The notes under the pieces are model-generated. The model saw only the letters and a program-made list of their open reading frames with translations, did not search any database and had not been told where the DNA came from. From Kaistia hirudinis (GTDB lineage Bacteria; Pseudomonadota; Alphaproteobacteria; Rhizobiales; Kaistiaceae), in assembly GCF_014196455.1 (NCBI RefSeq), contig NZ_JACIDS010000005.1:310001-374000 (forward strand): a stretch of 64,000 bases of DNA, read 5' to 3'. Position 1 is the stretch's first letter, and every line of letters starts with the position of its first letter. Both the position numbers and the translations under genes were made by a program. This document shows, one piece after another, positions 53,735 to 64,000 of the stretch.

Positions 53735-54520
53735 ATGCTGTTCGGCAAAACCATCCTCATCACCGGCGTCTCGTCCGGCATCGGCGCGCGCACCGCGGAG
53801 CTGGCGCTCGCGCTCGGCGCCGACGTCATCGGCGTGGACCAGCGTGCGCCCGGCGCGGCGATCGCATCGTTCATCGAGGCGGACCTCTCCGCGCCGGCCT
53901 CGATCCAGAGCCTTGTCGAGCGCCTGCCCCAGCGCATCGACGGCCTCGCCAATGTCGCTGGCGTCTCGGGTACGCTCGGGGCGGCCAAGACCATCGCCAT
54001 CAACTTCTACGGCCTGCGCGCCCTGACCGAGGCTGTCGCGCCGCGGATCCGCGAGGGCGGCGCCGTGGTCAATGTCGCCTCCATCGCCGGCTATGGCTGG
54101 CGCGCCAATCTCGAACGCACCAAGGGCCTCGTCGGCGCGCAGGGCTTCCCGGATCCGGATGCGATCGTGAAGGAATTCGCGATCGCCGAGGGCGAGGGCT
54201 ACCCGGTCTCCAAGGAGGCGCTGCTTCTGTGGACCCAGCGGGCGGCGCATCAGAAGCTGTTCCGCGACCGCGACGTGCGCGTCAATTCCGTCAGCCCCGG
54301 CCCGGTGACGACACCGATCCTGAAAGAATTCCGCCAGGTCTTCGGCGATGCACGCGTCGACAGCGACATCACCCGCGTCGGCCGCGCCGGCAACGCGCCC
54401 GACATCGCCCCGGCGATCCTGTTCCTGCTGTCCGACGGCGCGCGCTGGATCAACGGCGCGAACCTGCCCGTCGATGGCGGGCTCGAAGCCTCGATCAACG
54501 CGGACGTCATCGGCTTCTGA
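53735..54520 (+). CDS. Coniferyl-alcohol-dehydrogenase-like SDR
   Basis: A 261-residue short-chain dehydrogenase. NAD-binding GVSSGIG (residues 11-17), an acidic GVDQR after beta-2, NVAGVSG, and the active site with VNVASIAGYGW and YPVSKEAL. The long insert between the Ser and Tyr (WRANLERTKGLVG...) is typical of the 3-alpha-hydroxysteroid/coniferyl alcohol dehydrogenase group (CalA). It probably oxidises an aromatic primary alcohol to the aldehyde, which the next gene's product would take to the acid. It follows the importer by 41 bases. Confidence 0.83.
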   Translation: MLFGKTILITGVSSGIGARTAELALALGADVIGVDQRAPGAAIASFIEADLSAPASIQSLVERLPQRIDGLANVAGVSGTLGAAKTIAINFYGLRALTEAVAPRIREGGAVVNVASIAGYGWRANLERTKGLVGAQGFPDPDAIVKEFAIAEGEGYPVSKEALLLWTQRAAHQKLFRDRDVRVNSVSPGPVTTPILKEFRQVFGDARVDSDITRVGRAGNAPDIAPAILFLLSDGARWINGANLPVDGGLEASINADVIGF

Positions 54521-54575
54521 CCGAGCACCGGACCTCTACGGCGCCGAAGGCGCCGACGACACAAGGAGACACGAC

Positions 54576-56018
54576 ATGAAGATCGGCTTCATCATTGACG
54601 GGACGGCGGCCGACGCCGCATCCGGCGCCACCTTCGACCGCAAGGACCCCGTTACCGGCGCCGTCGCGACGAGCGCCGCCGCGGCGGGCGTCGCGGACGT
54701 CAACAAGGTCGTCGCCTCGGCGGCCAAGGCCTTCGAGACCTGGTCCGAAACCGGCCCGAGCGAACGGCGCGCGCTGCTGCTCAAGGCGGCTGACCTGCTC
54801 GAAAGCCGCGTCGACGACTTCACCCGCCTGATGCTGGAAGAGACCGGCGCGACCGCGCCCTGGGCCGGCTTCAACGTGCACCTCGCCGCCGGCATCCTGC
54901 GCGAGGCGGCGGCGCTGACCACGCAGATCACCGGCGAGGTCATCCCGTCCGACAAGCCCGGCATCCTGTCGCTCGCCATCCGCCAGCCGGCCGGCGTCGT
55001 GCTCGGCATGGCGCCCTGGAATGCGCCGGTCATCCTCGGCGTCCGCGCCATCGCCGCGCCGCTCGCCTGCGGCAACACCGTGATCCTGCGCTCTTCCGAG
55101 GCTTGCCCCGGCACCCACCACCTGATCGGCCAGGTTCTCAACGACGCCGGCTTCCCCAAGGGCGTCGTCAACGTGATCTCGAATGCGCCGGCCGATGCGG
55201 CGACGATCGTCGAGACGCTGATCGCGCATCCGGCCGTGCGCCGGGTGAACTTCACCGGTTCGTCCAAGGTCGGCAAGATCATCGCCAAGCTGGCGGCCGA
55301 ACATCTGAAGCCGGTGCTGCTCGAGCTCGGCGGCAAGGCGCCCTTCGTCGTCCTCGATGACGCCGATATCGATCAGGCGGTCAATGCCGCGGCCTTCGGC
55401 GCCTTCCTGAACCAGGGCCAGATCTGCATGTCGACGGAGCGCTTCATCGTCGACGAGAAGGTCGCCGACGAATTCGTCGCGAAGCTCGCTGCCAAGGCGT
55501 CGCACCTGCCGGCGGGCGATCCGCGCGGCCATGTGGTGCTCGGTTCGCTGATCGACCTGAAGGCCGCCGAGCGCATGGATGATCTGATCGCCGATGCGGT
55601 GTCGAAGGGTGGCGTGGTCGTGGCCGGCGGCAAGCGCGACGGCTCGATCGTCGAGGCTACGGTGATCGATCACGTCACGCCTGCCATGCGGATCTATTCC
55701 GAGGAGTCGTTCGGCCCGGTGAAGCCGATCATCCGCGTCAAGGGCGTCGATGAGGCGGTGCGCGTCGCGAACGACACGGAGTACGGTCTCTCGTCGGCGG
55801 TGTTCGGGCAGGACATCAAGCGCGCGCTCGCCGTGACCAAGCGGATCGAGACCGGCATCTGCCATATCAACGGCCCGACCGTGCATGACGAGGCGCAGAT
55901 GCCCTTCGGCGGCGTGAAGTCGTCCGGCTATGGCCGTTTTGGCGGCAAGGCCGTGATCGCCGAATTCACGGAGCTGCGCTGGGTCACCATCGAAGGCCCG
56001 CAGCAATATCCATTCTGA
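54576..56018 (+). CDS. Aldehyde dehydrogenase, salicylaldehyde/vanillin-dehydrogenase type (copy 2)
   Basis: A 480-residue aldehyde dehydrogenase with APWNAPVILGVRA (146-158), Glu250 in LELGG and Cys284 in NQGQICMSTER. It is a close paralogue of the protein at 47385, roughly two thirds identical by eye. It lies directly after the CalA-like alcohol dehydrogenase gene, suggesting alcohol to aldehyde to acid conversion. AAGGAG lies upstream of the ATG. It converges on pcaQ. Confidence 0.88.
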   Translation: MKIGFIIDGTAADAASGATFDRKDPVTGAVATSAAAAGVADVNKVVASAAKAFETWSETGPSERRALLLKAADLLESRVDDFTRLMLEETGATAPWAGFNVHLAAGILREAAALTTQITGEVIPSDKPGILSLAIRQPAGVVLGMAPWNAPVILGVRAIAAPLACGNTVILRSSEACPGTHHLIGQVLNDAGFPKGVVNVISNAPADAATIVETLIAHPAVRRVNFTGSSKVGKIIAKLAAEHLKPVLLELGGKAPFVVLDDADIDQAVNAAAFGAFLNQGQICMSTERFIVDEKVADEFVAKLAAKASHLPAGDPRGHVVLGSLIDLKAAERMDDLIADAVSKGGVVVAGGKRDGSIVEATVIDHVTPAMRIYSEESFGPVKPIIRVKGVDEAVRVANDTEYGLSSAVFGQDIKRALAVTKRIETGICHINGPTVHDEAQMPFGGVKSSGYGRFGGKAVIAEFTELRWVTIEGPQQYPF

Positions 56019-56036
56019 CAACGGCAGCGCATCGGC

Positions 56037-56990
56037 TCAACGGGGGCCGATGCGCTCCGCCACGACGGCGCGCACGGACTGCGCGAACAATTGGACCGGC
56101 AGCGAAGGCGGCGTGTCGGTTCGCGTCGTCAGGCCGACGGGACCGAGCGTATCCGACATGTCGGCGGGAAGCCGCATGAGCAGCCCATGATCGATGTCGT
56201 CGACCACGACACCCTCGGAGATGATCCAGACCGCGTCGCTCGATCTCGTGTAGCTGCGGGCGAAGGAATCCGACACCGTCTCGATCTCGTCGGCCAGAGG
56301 CCCGATCGCATTGGCTACGAGGAAGCGGTCGACGGTCGGGCGGATGATCGAGCCGGGCGGCGGCATCAGCACCTGATAGCCGCCGATCGCGCCGATATCG
56401 AAGACGCTCGGCTGCAGCAGGGGATGGCCCGGCCGCACCACGAGCGCGATCCGCTCGGAATAGAGATGCTCGAACGAGAACCCCTTCATTACGTCGGGCT
56501 CCGCCATGCGCCCGATGACGAGATCGACTTCGCCGAGCCGCAGCTGCGAGATGATGTAGCCGTTCGGCCCGGTGATGATGCGCGGCTTCATGCCGTAGCG
56601 CTGCGCCGAGAAATGGGTGACTGCCGCCGGCAGGATGCGCGCCGAGACGGTCGGCAGCGCACCGACGGTGAAGGAAACCCCTCCCTCGACCTGCGTGACC
56701 GACTGCATGCCCTGCTTGAGCGCCGTGATGCTGGCGCCCGCATAGCGCAGGAATACCTCGCCGAAGCTGGTCGGCACGAGATTGCGCCTGCTGCGGTCGA
56801 ACAGCTCGACGCCGAGGATGGCCTCGAGTTCCTGGATCGTCTTGGATGCGGCCGGCTGGCTGAGGCCGAGCATCGACGCCGCCCCGCTGACGCTCTTTAG
56901 CCGCGCGACCTCGAGGAAGCAGGTGAGATGCCTGAGCTTGATCCTCCCATCCAGCAGGTCCCCGCGCATCTCCGGCATTTCATGACCCAT
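56037..56990 (-). CDS. pcaQ: LysR-family activator PcaQ
   Basis: About 317 residues. The winged helix-turn-helix spans residues about 18-77 (LRHLTCFLEVARLKSVSGAA, LSQPAASKTIQELE), and the effector domain follows. Sequence and its place divergent from pcaD match rhizobial PcaQ, which activates pcaDCHGB in response to beta-carboxy-muconate or a nearby intermediate. A PcaQ-like box at 56982-56997 covers the annotated ATG, so the true start may be the ATG at 56978 or 56969. Confidence 0.9.
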   Translation of the reverse strand: MGHEMPEMRGDLLDGRIKLRHLTCFLEVARLKSVSGAASMLGLSQPAASKTIQELEAILGVELFDRSRRNLVPTSFGEVFLRYAGASITALKQGMQSVTQVEGGVSFTVGALPTVSARILPAAVTHFSAQRYGMKPRIITGPNGYIISQLRLGEVDLVIGRMAEPDVMKGFSFEHLYSERIALVVRPGHPLLQPSVFDIGAIGGYQVLMPPPGSIIRPTVDRFLVANAIGPLADEIETVSDSFARSYTRSSDAVWIISEGVVVDDIDHGLLMRLPADMSDTLGPVGLTTRTDTPPSLPVQLFAQSVRAVVAERIGPR

Positions 56991-56997
56991 AGGTTAT
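56982..56997. promoter_or_regulatory. PcaQ-type operator
   Basis: ATGACC-CATA-GGTTAT agrees at 10 of 12 fixed bases with the published PcaQ site ATAACC-N4-GGTTAA of Sinorhizobium meliloti. It lies about 90 bases before the pcaD start and overlaps the first pcaQ ATG. Confidence 0.7.
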
Positions 56998-57086
56998 ACA
57001 ACGGCACCGATATGTCATTTTACATGAATTCTGGACGGGCGTAATGCTGCTTGCGGTAGCATGATCGCTGGGGACCCGACACCATC

Positions 57087-57881
57087 ATGGCCTTCTCGCG
57101 ACTGAACGATCACGTAATCCACTGGGACGATTCCGGGCAGCCGGACCGGCCGGCGGTGCTGTTCGCCAATTCGCTCGGTACGGATCTCAGGGTCTGGGAT
57201 GCGGTCGCGGCCGAGCTCGGCAAGCGCTGGCGTGTCGTCCGGCACGACAAGCGCGGCCACGGCCTTTCCGACGCGCCGCCCGCTCCCTATTCGATCGACG
57301 ATCATACGGACGACGTCCTCGCGCTCGCCGACCAACTCGGCATCGCCTGCTTCGCCTTTGTCGGCCTGTCGATCGGCGGGCTGATCGGCCAGAACCTTGC
57401 GCTCCGCGCTCCCGAACGGCTCTCCGCCCTGGTGCTCGCCGACACGGCCGCCAAGATCGGCACGGCCGAGAGCTGGGCCGCTCGCATCGGCGCCGTCGAG
57501 ACCAACGGCCTCGCCTCAATCGCCGATGGGGTGATGGAGCGCTGGTTCACGGTGCGCTTCAGGAGCGAGCAGCCGGTCGATCTCGCCGGCTGGCGCAACA
57601 TGCTGATCCGCACGCCGGATGCCGGCTATATCGGAAGCTGCACCGCGATCCGCGACGCCGACCTTACCGACCGGATCGGCACGATTGCGATACCGACCCT
57701 TGCGGTCGCGGGCGACCAGGATCTCTCGACGCCGCCCGACCTCGTTCGTGCGACCGCCGATCGCATTCCCGGCGCGCGCTTCGAACTGATCACCGGCTCC
57801 GGCCACATCCCGCCGGTCGAGCAGCCGGCCGCACTCACGGCCCTCATCGCGCGCCATCTCGAGGAACATGGACATGTCTGA
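57087..57881 (+). CDS. pcaD: 3-oxoadipate enol-lactonase PcaD
   Basis: A 264-residue alpha/beta hydrolase. The nucleophile elbow is GLSIGG (Ser near residue 94), with the acid in VAGDQDLSTPP and His in GSGHIPPVEQP. It hydrolyses 3-oxoadipate enol-lactone to 3-oxoadipate. It is first in the pcaDCHGB order of rhizobia and overlaps pcaC by 8 bases. Expression should depend on PcaQ bound at 56982-56997. Confidence 0.94.
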   Translation: MAFSRLNDHVIHWDDSGQPDRPAVLFANSLGTDLRVWDAVAAELGKRWRVVRHDKRGHGLSDAPPAPYSIDDHTDDVLALADQLGIACFAFVGLSIGGLIGQNLALRAPERLSALVLADTAAKIGTAESWAARIGAVETNGLASIADGVMERWFTVRFRSEQPVDLAGWRNMLIRTPDAGYIGSCTAIRDADLTDRIGTIAIPTLAVAGDQDLSTPPDLVRATADRIPGARFELITGSGHIPPVEQPAALTALIARHLEEHGHV

Positions 57882-58269
57882 ACCCTCCGAGCGCTACAAG
57901 ACCGGCATGAAGACGCGCCGCGCCGTCCTCGGCGCGCACTATGTCGATGCCGCGGTCGCCGCGACCGACGAGTTCAATGCGGATTTCCAGACGCTGATCA
58001 CCGAGAGCGCCTGGGGCTCGGTCTGGTCGCGCGAAACGATCAGCAAGCGCGAGCGCTCCATGCTGACGATCGCGCTGCTCGCGGCGCTCGGCCATCATGA
58101 CGAAGTCTCGATGCATGTCCGCGCGACGAAGAACACCGGCGCGAGCATCGACGACATCAAGGAAGCGCTGCTGCACGTGGCGATCTATGCCGGCGTGCCG
58201 GCCGCCAACCACGCCTTCAAGATCGCCCGGACGGCGCTTGCCGAACTGGACGCGGAATCAAAGGCCTGA
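57874..58269 (+). CDS. pcaC: 4-carboxymuconolactone decarboxylase PcaC
   Basis: A 131-residue all-helical protein of the carboxymuconolactone decarboxylase family, with RRAVLGAHYVDAA at the start, KRERSMLTIALLAALG, HHDEVSMHVRATKNTGAS and HVAIYAGVPAANHAF. It converts gamma-carboxymuconolactone to 3-oxoadipate enol-lactone. The ATG at 57874 has GAGGAAC at a good distance; one at 57868 is too near it. Confidence 0.94.
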   Translation: MSEPSERYKTGMKTRRAVLGAHYVDAAVAATDEFNADFQTLITESAWGSVWSRETISKRERSMLTIALLAALGHHDEVSMHVRATKNTGASIDDIKEALLHVAIYAGVPAANHAFKIARTALAELDAESKA

Positions 58270-59052
<783 letters not shown>

Positions 59053-59053
59053 A

Positions 59054-59680
59054 ATGGTCCAGCGCCTCGACCGCCTGAAGGAGAGCCCGTCGCAGACTGC
59101 GGGCCCCTATGTCCATATCGGCACCACGCCGCACTTCATCGGCATCGACAATGTCTACCCCGTCGACCTCGGCTCACTGCCGGTGCCACCCGAAGTCAAG
59201 GGCGAGCGGATCGTGATCACCGGCCGCATTTTCGACGGCAGCGGCAACGCACTCCGCGACGCGCTGATCGAGATCTGGCAGGCCGATGCGAACGGCCTCT
59301 ATCCCGGCCGCGGCGAGCATCGCGGCACCGCCGATCCGGCCTTCTCCGGCTGGGCGCGCCAGCCGGTCGACGGTACGACGGGCATTTACCGCTTCGAGAC
59401 CATCAAGCCCGGCTCGGCCCCCTATTCCGACGGCAGGCCGATGGCGCCGCACATCACATTCTGGATCGTGTCGCGCGGCATCAATGTCGGCCTGCACACG
59501 CGGCTCTATTTCGGCGACGAGGAAGCGGCCAATGCGGCCGACCCGGTCCTCGGCCGGATCGAACTCAAGAGCCGCGTGCCGACCCTGATCGCGTCTCGCT
59601 CGGATGAAAGCGGTGTTCCGACCTACACCTTCGACATCCGCCTGCAGGGCGAGAACGAGACCATCTTCTTCGACATCTGA
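59054..59680 (+). CDS. pcaG: Protocatechuate 3,4-dioxygenase alpha subunit PcaG
   Basis: A 208-residue partner of PcaH with the same fold (QTAGPYVHIGTTP, DALIEIWQADANG, ETIKPGSAPYSDG, PHITFWIVSRGIN) but without the full iron-ligand set, as is normal for the alpha chain. It forms the active site jointly with PcaH. Confidence 0.95.
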   Translation: MVQRLDRLKESPSQTAGPYVHIGTTPHFIGIDNVYPVDLGSLPVPPEVKGERIVITGRIFDGSGNALRDALIEIWQADANGLYPGRGEHRGTADPAFSGWARQPVDGTTGIYRFETIKPGSAPYSDGRPMAPHITFWIVSRGINVGLHTRLYFGDEEAANAADPVLGRIELKSRVPTLIASRSDESGVPTYTFDIRLQGENETIFFDI

Positions 59681-59689
59681 CAGGCCGCC

Positions 59690-60739
59690 ATGCGCTCGCT
59701 CGTGCTCCGTACCCTCGCCGGCGATGGCGAAATCGAAACGGCGCTCTCGGATGAAGCCGAGATCGCCGCGATGCTCGATTTCGAAGCTGCACTGGCGGCG
59801 GCGGAAGCCGACGTTGGATTGGTGCCGCAGCAGGCTGCGAACGCGATCGAAGCCGCGTGTCGAAGCATCGCGATCGCGCCCGACGCCCTCGCGCCGGGCA
59901 TCGAGAAGGACGGTGTCATCGGCCCGGCGTTCGTGGCGGTGCTGCGAAAGGCCGTCGGCGCCGAACATGGCCGATGGCTGCATCTCGGCGCGACGAGCCA
60001 GGACCTGACCGACACCGCGCTCGTGCTGCGGATGCGCGACGTGATCGCGATCCTCGGACGCCGCCTCGACGCACTGCTCGACCTGCTGCGCCGGCTCCGT
60101 GACGAGGCGGCCGCGACGCCGCTGATGGCGCATACGCGCATGCAGCGCGCACTCCCCTTCACCGGCGGCGACAAGGTCGATAGCTGGATGCGCCCGCTGG
60201 CGCATCTGCGCGAAAGGCTCGCCTCCGTTCGCGAAGAGCTTCTGGTGATCCAGTTCGGCGGCCCGATCGGCACGCGCGAGGGGCTGAACGGTCTCGGCGA
60301 CCGCGTCGCCGAAGGCCTGGCCGGCCGCCTCGGCCTCGCGCCAGCCCCCGTCTGGCATTCGGCGCGCCAGCGCATCGTCGAATTTGGCGACTGGCTGTCG
60401 CTTGTCTCGGGCACGCTCGGCAAGATCGGCATCGACATTGCGCTGATGGCGCAGAACGAAGTCGGCACCGCGATCATCGCCGGCGGCGGCGCCTCCTCGG
60501 CCATGCCACACAAGTCCAATCCGGTCGCGGCCGAGCTTCTGATCGCGCTCGCCCGCTTCAATGCCGGCCTCTGCGGCACGCTGCATCAGGCGCTGGTGCA
60601 CGAGAACGAACGCTCCGGCGCGGCCTGGACGCTCGAATGGCTCGTCCTGCCCCAGATGGCCGTCACCACGGGCGCCGCGCTGCGCCACGCGCTGGGGCTG
60701 GTCGAGGCGCTGACGCTAAGGGCGGAACCCACGCGCTGA
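59690..60739 (+). CDS. pcaB: 3-carboxy-cis,cis-muconate cycloisomerase PcaB
   Basis: A 349-residue member of the fumarase/aspartase superfamily, shaped by HLGATSQDLTDTA, MAHTRMQRALP and the signature GASSAMPHKSNPVAAE. It turns 3-carboxymuconate into gamma-carboxymuconolactone for PcaC. The length is that of the shorter alphaproteobacterial form. It abuts the convergent AraC gene with no gap. Confidence 0.94.
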   Translation: MRSLVLRTLAGDGEIETALSDEAEIAAMLDFEAALAAAEADVGLVPQQAANAIEAACRSIAIAPDALAPGIEKDGVIGPAFVAVLRKAVGAEHGRWLHLGATSQDLTDTALVLRMRDVIAILGRRLDALLDLLRRLRDEAAATPLMAHTRMQRALPFTGGDKVDSWMRPLAHLRERLASVREELLVIQFGGPIGTREGLNGLGDRVAEGLAGRLGLAPAPVWHSARQRIVEFGDWLSLVSGTLGKIGIDIALMAQNEVGTAIIAGGGASSAMPHKSNPVAAELLIALARFNAGLCGTLHQALVHENERSGAAWTLEWLVLPQMAVTTGAALRHALGLVEALTLRAEPTR

Positions 60740-61615
60740 TCAGGCCGCAGCGCGATAGTCAGACGGTGCGACACCGGCGCGCGCCGCGAAGAAGCGCGAG
60801 AAATAGGCTGGATCGGAAAATCCAAGTGCGAAGGCGATCTGGGAAACCGGCATCGACGTGTAGACGAGGTGTCGCCGCGCCTCGAGCATCATGCGGTCAT
60901 GGATGACGCGCACCGCCGACAGGCCGAGCGTTTCCCGGCAGGTGCGCGACAGATGCGGCACCGAGACGCCAAGGCGCCGCGCATAGGCCTCCAGCGGACG
61001 ATGGCTGCGGAAATCGGCTTCCACGCATTCGATGAAGCGTCCGACCAGCGCCGCGTGGCCATCCCTGGGCGGCGCCGAATCGGCCCGCGCCCGTCGCGTG
61101 GCACGCCAGAACCAAAGCGCAATCAGCCCGGCATGGGCAGTGAGCGCCACCTCGCGCCCGCCCTGGTTCCGCGCGAATTCGGTCAGCGCCGCCTGCATCA
61201 CGCCGGCAAGCTCGGCGTATTCGGCATCGTCGAGGCCCAGGCCGAACACCGCGGGACGCATGAGTTCGTTATGCGCGTCCGCCTCCGCATCGAACAGCCG
61301 GCGGAGGCCCAGTTCGGCGATGCTGGCGACGAAGCCGTCGGTGCCGCGCTCGAAACGGAACTCATGGATGTGAAGCGGCGGCATCAGCACGGCCGTGCCG
61401 GGCGCGAGCCGATGGTCAACCCCGTCGATGCGCGCCGTGCCGCCGCCGCGAGCGATGAGAAAGAATTGATGCAGGCTTTGGTGCCGGTGCGGCTCGATCC
61501 GCCAGTCATGCAGCGTGCTGCGCGAGACGATGGTCTCGATATGCAGCGCGTCGGGAAAGCGATCCGTCCGCCGCTCGCCATAGAGCCAATAGGCAGGGAC
61601 GGATTGATCCGACAC
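60740..61615 (-). CDS. pobR: AraC-family regulator, probable PobR
   Basis: About 291 residues: N-terminal cupin sensor (HQSLHQFFLIARGGG, LMPPLHIHEFRFE) and C-terminal AraC helix-turn-helix pair (LEAYARRLGVSVPHLSR, IAFALGFSDPAYFSRFF). It is divergent from pobA, the arrangement of alphaproteobacterial PobR, which activates pobA in the presence of 4-hydroxybenzoate. The GTG at 61615 has GGAG seven bases upstream; the GTG at 61645 would add ten residues. Confidence 0.87.
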   Translation of the reverse strand: MSDQSVPAYWLYGERRTDRFPDALHIETIVSRSTLHDWRIEPHRHQSLHQFFLIARGGGTARIDGVDHRLAPGTAVLMPPLHIHEFRFERGTDGFVASIAELGLRRLFDAEADAHNELMRPAVFGLGLDDAEYAELAGVMQAALTEFARNQGGREVALTAHAGLIALWFWRATRRARADSAPPRDGHAALVGRFIECVEADFRSHRPLEAYARRLGVSVPHLSRTCRETLGLSAVRVIHDRMMLEARRHLVYTSMPVSQIAFALGFSDPAYFSRFFAARAGVAPSDYRAAA

Positions 61616-61736
61616 CGCGATCTCCGATCGATTTGTCCAAGACACTGCGCGAATGCTCCATTCATGTCAACGGAGTTCAGCGCGACACTGCCCTCAGGAT
61701 CGGCGCGCGCACGAGCGTCGCGCCATGGGAGGATAA

Positions 61737-62909
<1,173 letters not shown>

Positions 62910-63033
62910 GGCCAATGCCCCCGACATGCGCGCAGGCATCGGAACAGCGTCTTCGGATCAATGTCGTCGCGAGCCTCAATCTGAGAACACGCTGCATGGG
63001 CACGAGGATCTTATCCGTGTCGCTTCGATGCTT

Positions 63034-63798
63034 TCACCGGCTCGTATAGCCGCCGTCGATGACCAACACCTCCCCGGTGACGTAACGGGACGCTTCCGAG
63101 CAGAGATAGACGGCGGCGGCGCCGATGTCCCTTGGCGTGCCGATCATCGGCAGCGGCGTCATCGCCCTCCAGACGGGCGACCATTCCGGGTTGGCGAGAC
63201 CACCGGCTGTCATATCGGTTTCGATGTAGCCGGGCGCGATCGCGTTGGCTCGAATGCCTTCGCCGGCATATTCGCTGGCAATGCTCTTCGTCAGCATATG
63301 CACCGCCGCCTTCGACGCGTTGTACGCCGCCTGCGACTGCGGAATGTTGGAGATGTAGCCCGAGATGGAGCCGATATTCAGGATGACGCCACTCTTTTGC
63401 CGGCGCATCGTCCCGAGGGCCGCCTGGCAGGCTCTGAACACGGCATCGACATTGATGTCCATCAGCCGCCGATAGTCGGCTTCGGCAAAGCTGTGCGTGT
63501 CGCCGTGATAGGCAATCCCGGCATTGTTGACGAGGATGTCCAGCCGGCCATGCAGGGCCGTCGCATCGGCAACAAGCTTGGCCGGCGCCGCCGGGTCCTC
63601 CATGTCGGCCTGAATATACGACACCTTGTGTCCGGCCGCTTCGAGCGATGCCATCACGTCCGGCTTGGGCAGCCGCGACGAGAGGATGACATGGGCCCCC
63701 ACGTCGGCGAGCGCCTCCGCTATGCCAAGCCCGATGCCACGGGTGGCGCCAGTGACCAGGGCAACCTTGCCGGAGAGGGAAAACAGATCGAGGATCAT
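63034..63798 (-). CDS. SDR-family oxidoreductase
   Basis: A 254-residue classical short-chain dehydrogenase: GATRGIG near residue 17, SSRLPKP after beta-2 (basic, suggesting NADPH), NNAG, and the catalytic Ser with YNASKAAVH. It starts 11 bases after the stop of a GMC oxidoreductase gene and has an AGGAATGGG site, so the two form an operon. Substrate unknown; an alcohol or sugar is likely given the GMC partner. Confidence 0.87.
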   Translation of the reverse strand: MILDLFSLSGKVALVTGATRGIGLGIAEALADVGAHVILSSRLPKPDVMASLEAAGHKVSYIQADMEDPAAPAKLVADATALHGRLDILVNNAGIAYHGDTHSFAEADYRRLMDINVDAVFRACQAALGTMRRQKSGVILNIGSISGYISNIPQSQAAYNASKAAVHMLTKSIASEYAGEGIRANAIAPGYIETDMTAGGLANPEWSPVWRAMTPLPMIGTPRDIGAAAVYLCSEASRYVTGEVLVIDGGYTSR

Positions 63799-63809
63799 GG
63801 TCCCATTCC

Positions 63810-64000
63810 TCAGTTTGTCGTCGTGGGTTGATCGAGCCCGAGTATGAAATCGACGCAGCGATCGCCCAGCATCATGGCCGGGGCGGTCGTATTGCCGGCA
63901 TTGATATTGGGCACGGCCGAAAGATCCGCGACCCGCAGATTGTCGACACCGCGAACCCGAAGCCGGGCGTCCAGCACTGCCATCGGATCGCCATCCGCCC
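63810..64000 (-). CDS. GMC-family oxidoreductase, 3' end only (cut by the window edge)
   Basis: The frame read from 63998 down to a TGA at 63810-63812 gives 62 residues: LDARLRVRGVDNLRVADLS then VPNINAGNTTAPAMML. These are the C-terminal motifs of GMC flavoenzymes (choline or alcohol dehydrogenases), including the conserved Asn of the active-site HN pair (N-x-N-A-G-N-T). Most of the gene lies outside the window. Confidence 0.82.
   Translation of the reverse strand, partial: ADGDPMAVLDARLRVRGVDNLRVADLSAVPNINAGNTTAPAMMLGDRCVDFILGLDQPTTTN

Overview
The window is GC-rich, tightly packed bacterial chromosome-type DNA with many ATGA-type gene overlaps and no rRNA, tRNA, phage or insertion-sequence genes. 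Gene orders such as iolR-C-D-E-B and pcaQ/pcaDCHGB, a PcaQ-like box, and short palindromic repeats common in alphaproteobacteria point to the Hyphomicrobiales (Rhizobiales). The genus cannot be set from sequence alone.

Layout: (1) 0.3-3.8 kb, a copper-handling block: DoxX-like membrane protein, a CopZ-like chaperone, CopA P1B ATPase and CueR, with two CueR-type promoters back to back. (2) 3.8-15.9 kb, inositol catabolism: SDR, inositol monophosphatase-family enzyme, glycerophosphodiesterase, IolG, a second Gfo/Idh/MocA enzyme, an RpiR-type regulator, then IolC (fused to DUF2090), IolD, IolE, IolB, with palindromic repeats between them. (3) 15.9-21 kb, mixed genes: acyltransferase, HAD phosphatase, glycosyltransferase, TetR regulator with a 20-bp palindrome in front of a DUF993 gene. 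(4) 21.2-29.1 kb, an unusual signalling block: an amino-acid-type binding protein, a binding-protein/permease fusion, a permease/HATPase (RsbW-like) fusion, a Cache-HAMP-PP2C phosphatase (RsbU-like), a STAS protein (RsbV-like), and an NCS2 permease carrying a degenerate HATPase-like tail. No ABC ATPase and no sigma factor lie beside them. (5) 29.2-35 kb: methyltransferase, GAF-GGDEF diguanylate cyclase, and a heterodimeric ABC exporter with one degenerate ATP site.

(6) 35-44.4 kb, one long minus-strand operon: cytochrome P450, a split PEP-synthase-like phosphotransferase (ATP-grasp and phosphohistidine subunits), two HD phosphohydrolases, an aldehyde dehydrogenase, an SDR, a [2Fe-2S] ferredoxin and a ferredoxin reductase. 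This set matches the cre (4-cresol) pathway of Corynebacterium glutamicum, in which the phenol is phosphorylated, the para methyl group oxidised, and the phosphate removed. An adjacent gene encodes a SARP-like (wHTH-BTAD) regulator, and the P450 promoter carries two heptamer direct repeats with the spacing of SARP operators.

(7) 46.1-56 kb: AraC regulator, two closely related aldehyde dehydrogenases flanking a complete LIV-type ABC importer, and a coniferyl-alcohol-dehydrogenase-like SDR; probably uptake and oxidation of aromatic alcohols or aldehydes. (8) 56-62.9 kb: pcaQ, pcaDCHGB, a PobR-like AraC regulator and pobA, taking 4-hydroxybenzoate through protocatechuate to 3-oxoadipate. (9) 63-64 kb: an SDR and the 3' end of a GMC oxidoreductase. 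Regions 6 to 8 together could take a 4-alkylphenol such as p-cresol to the beta-ketoadipate pathway.
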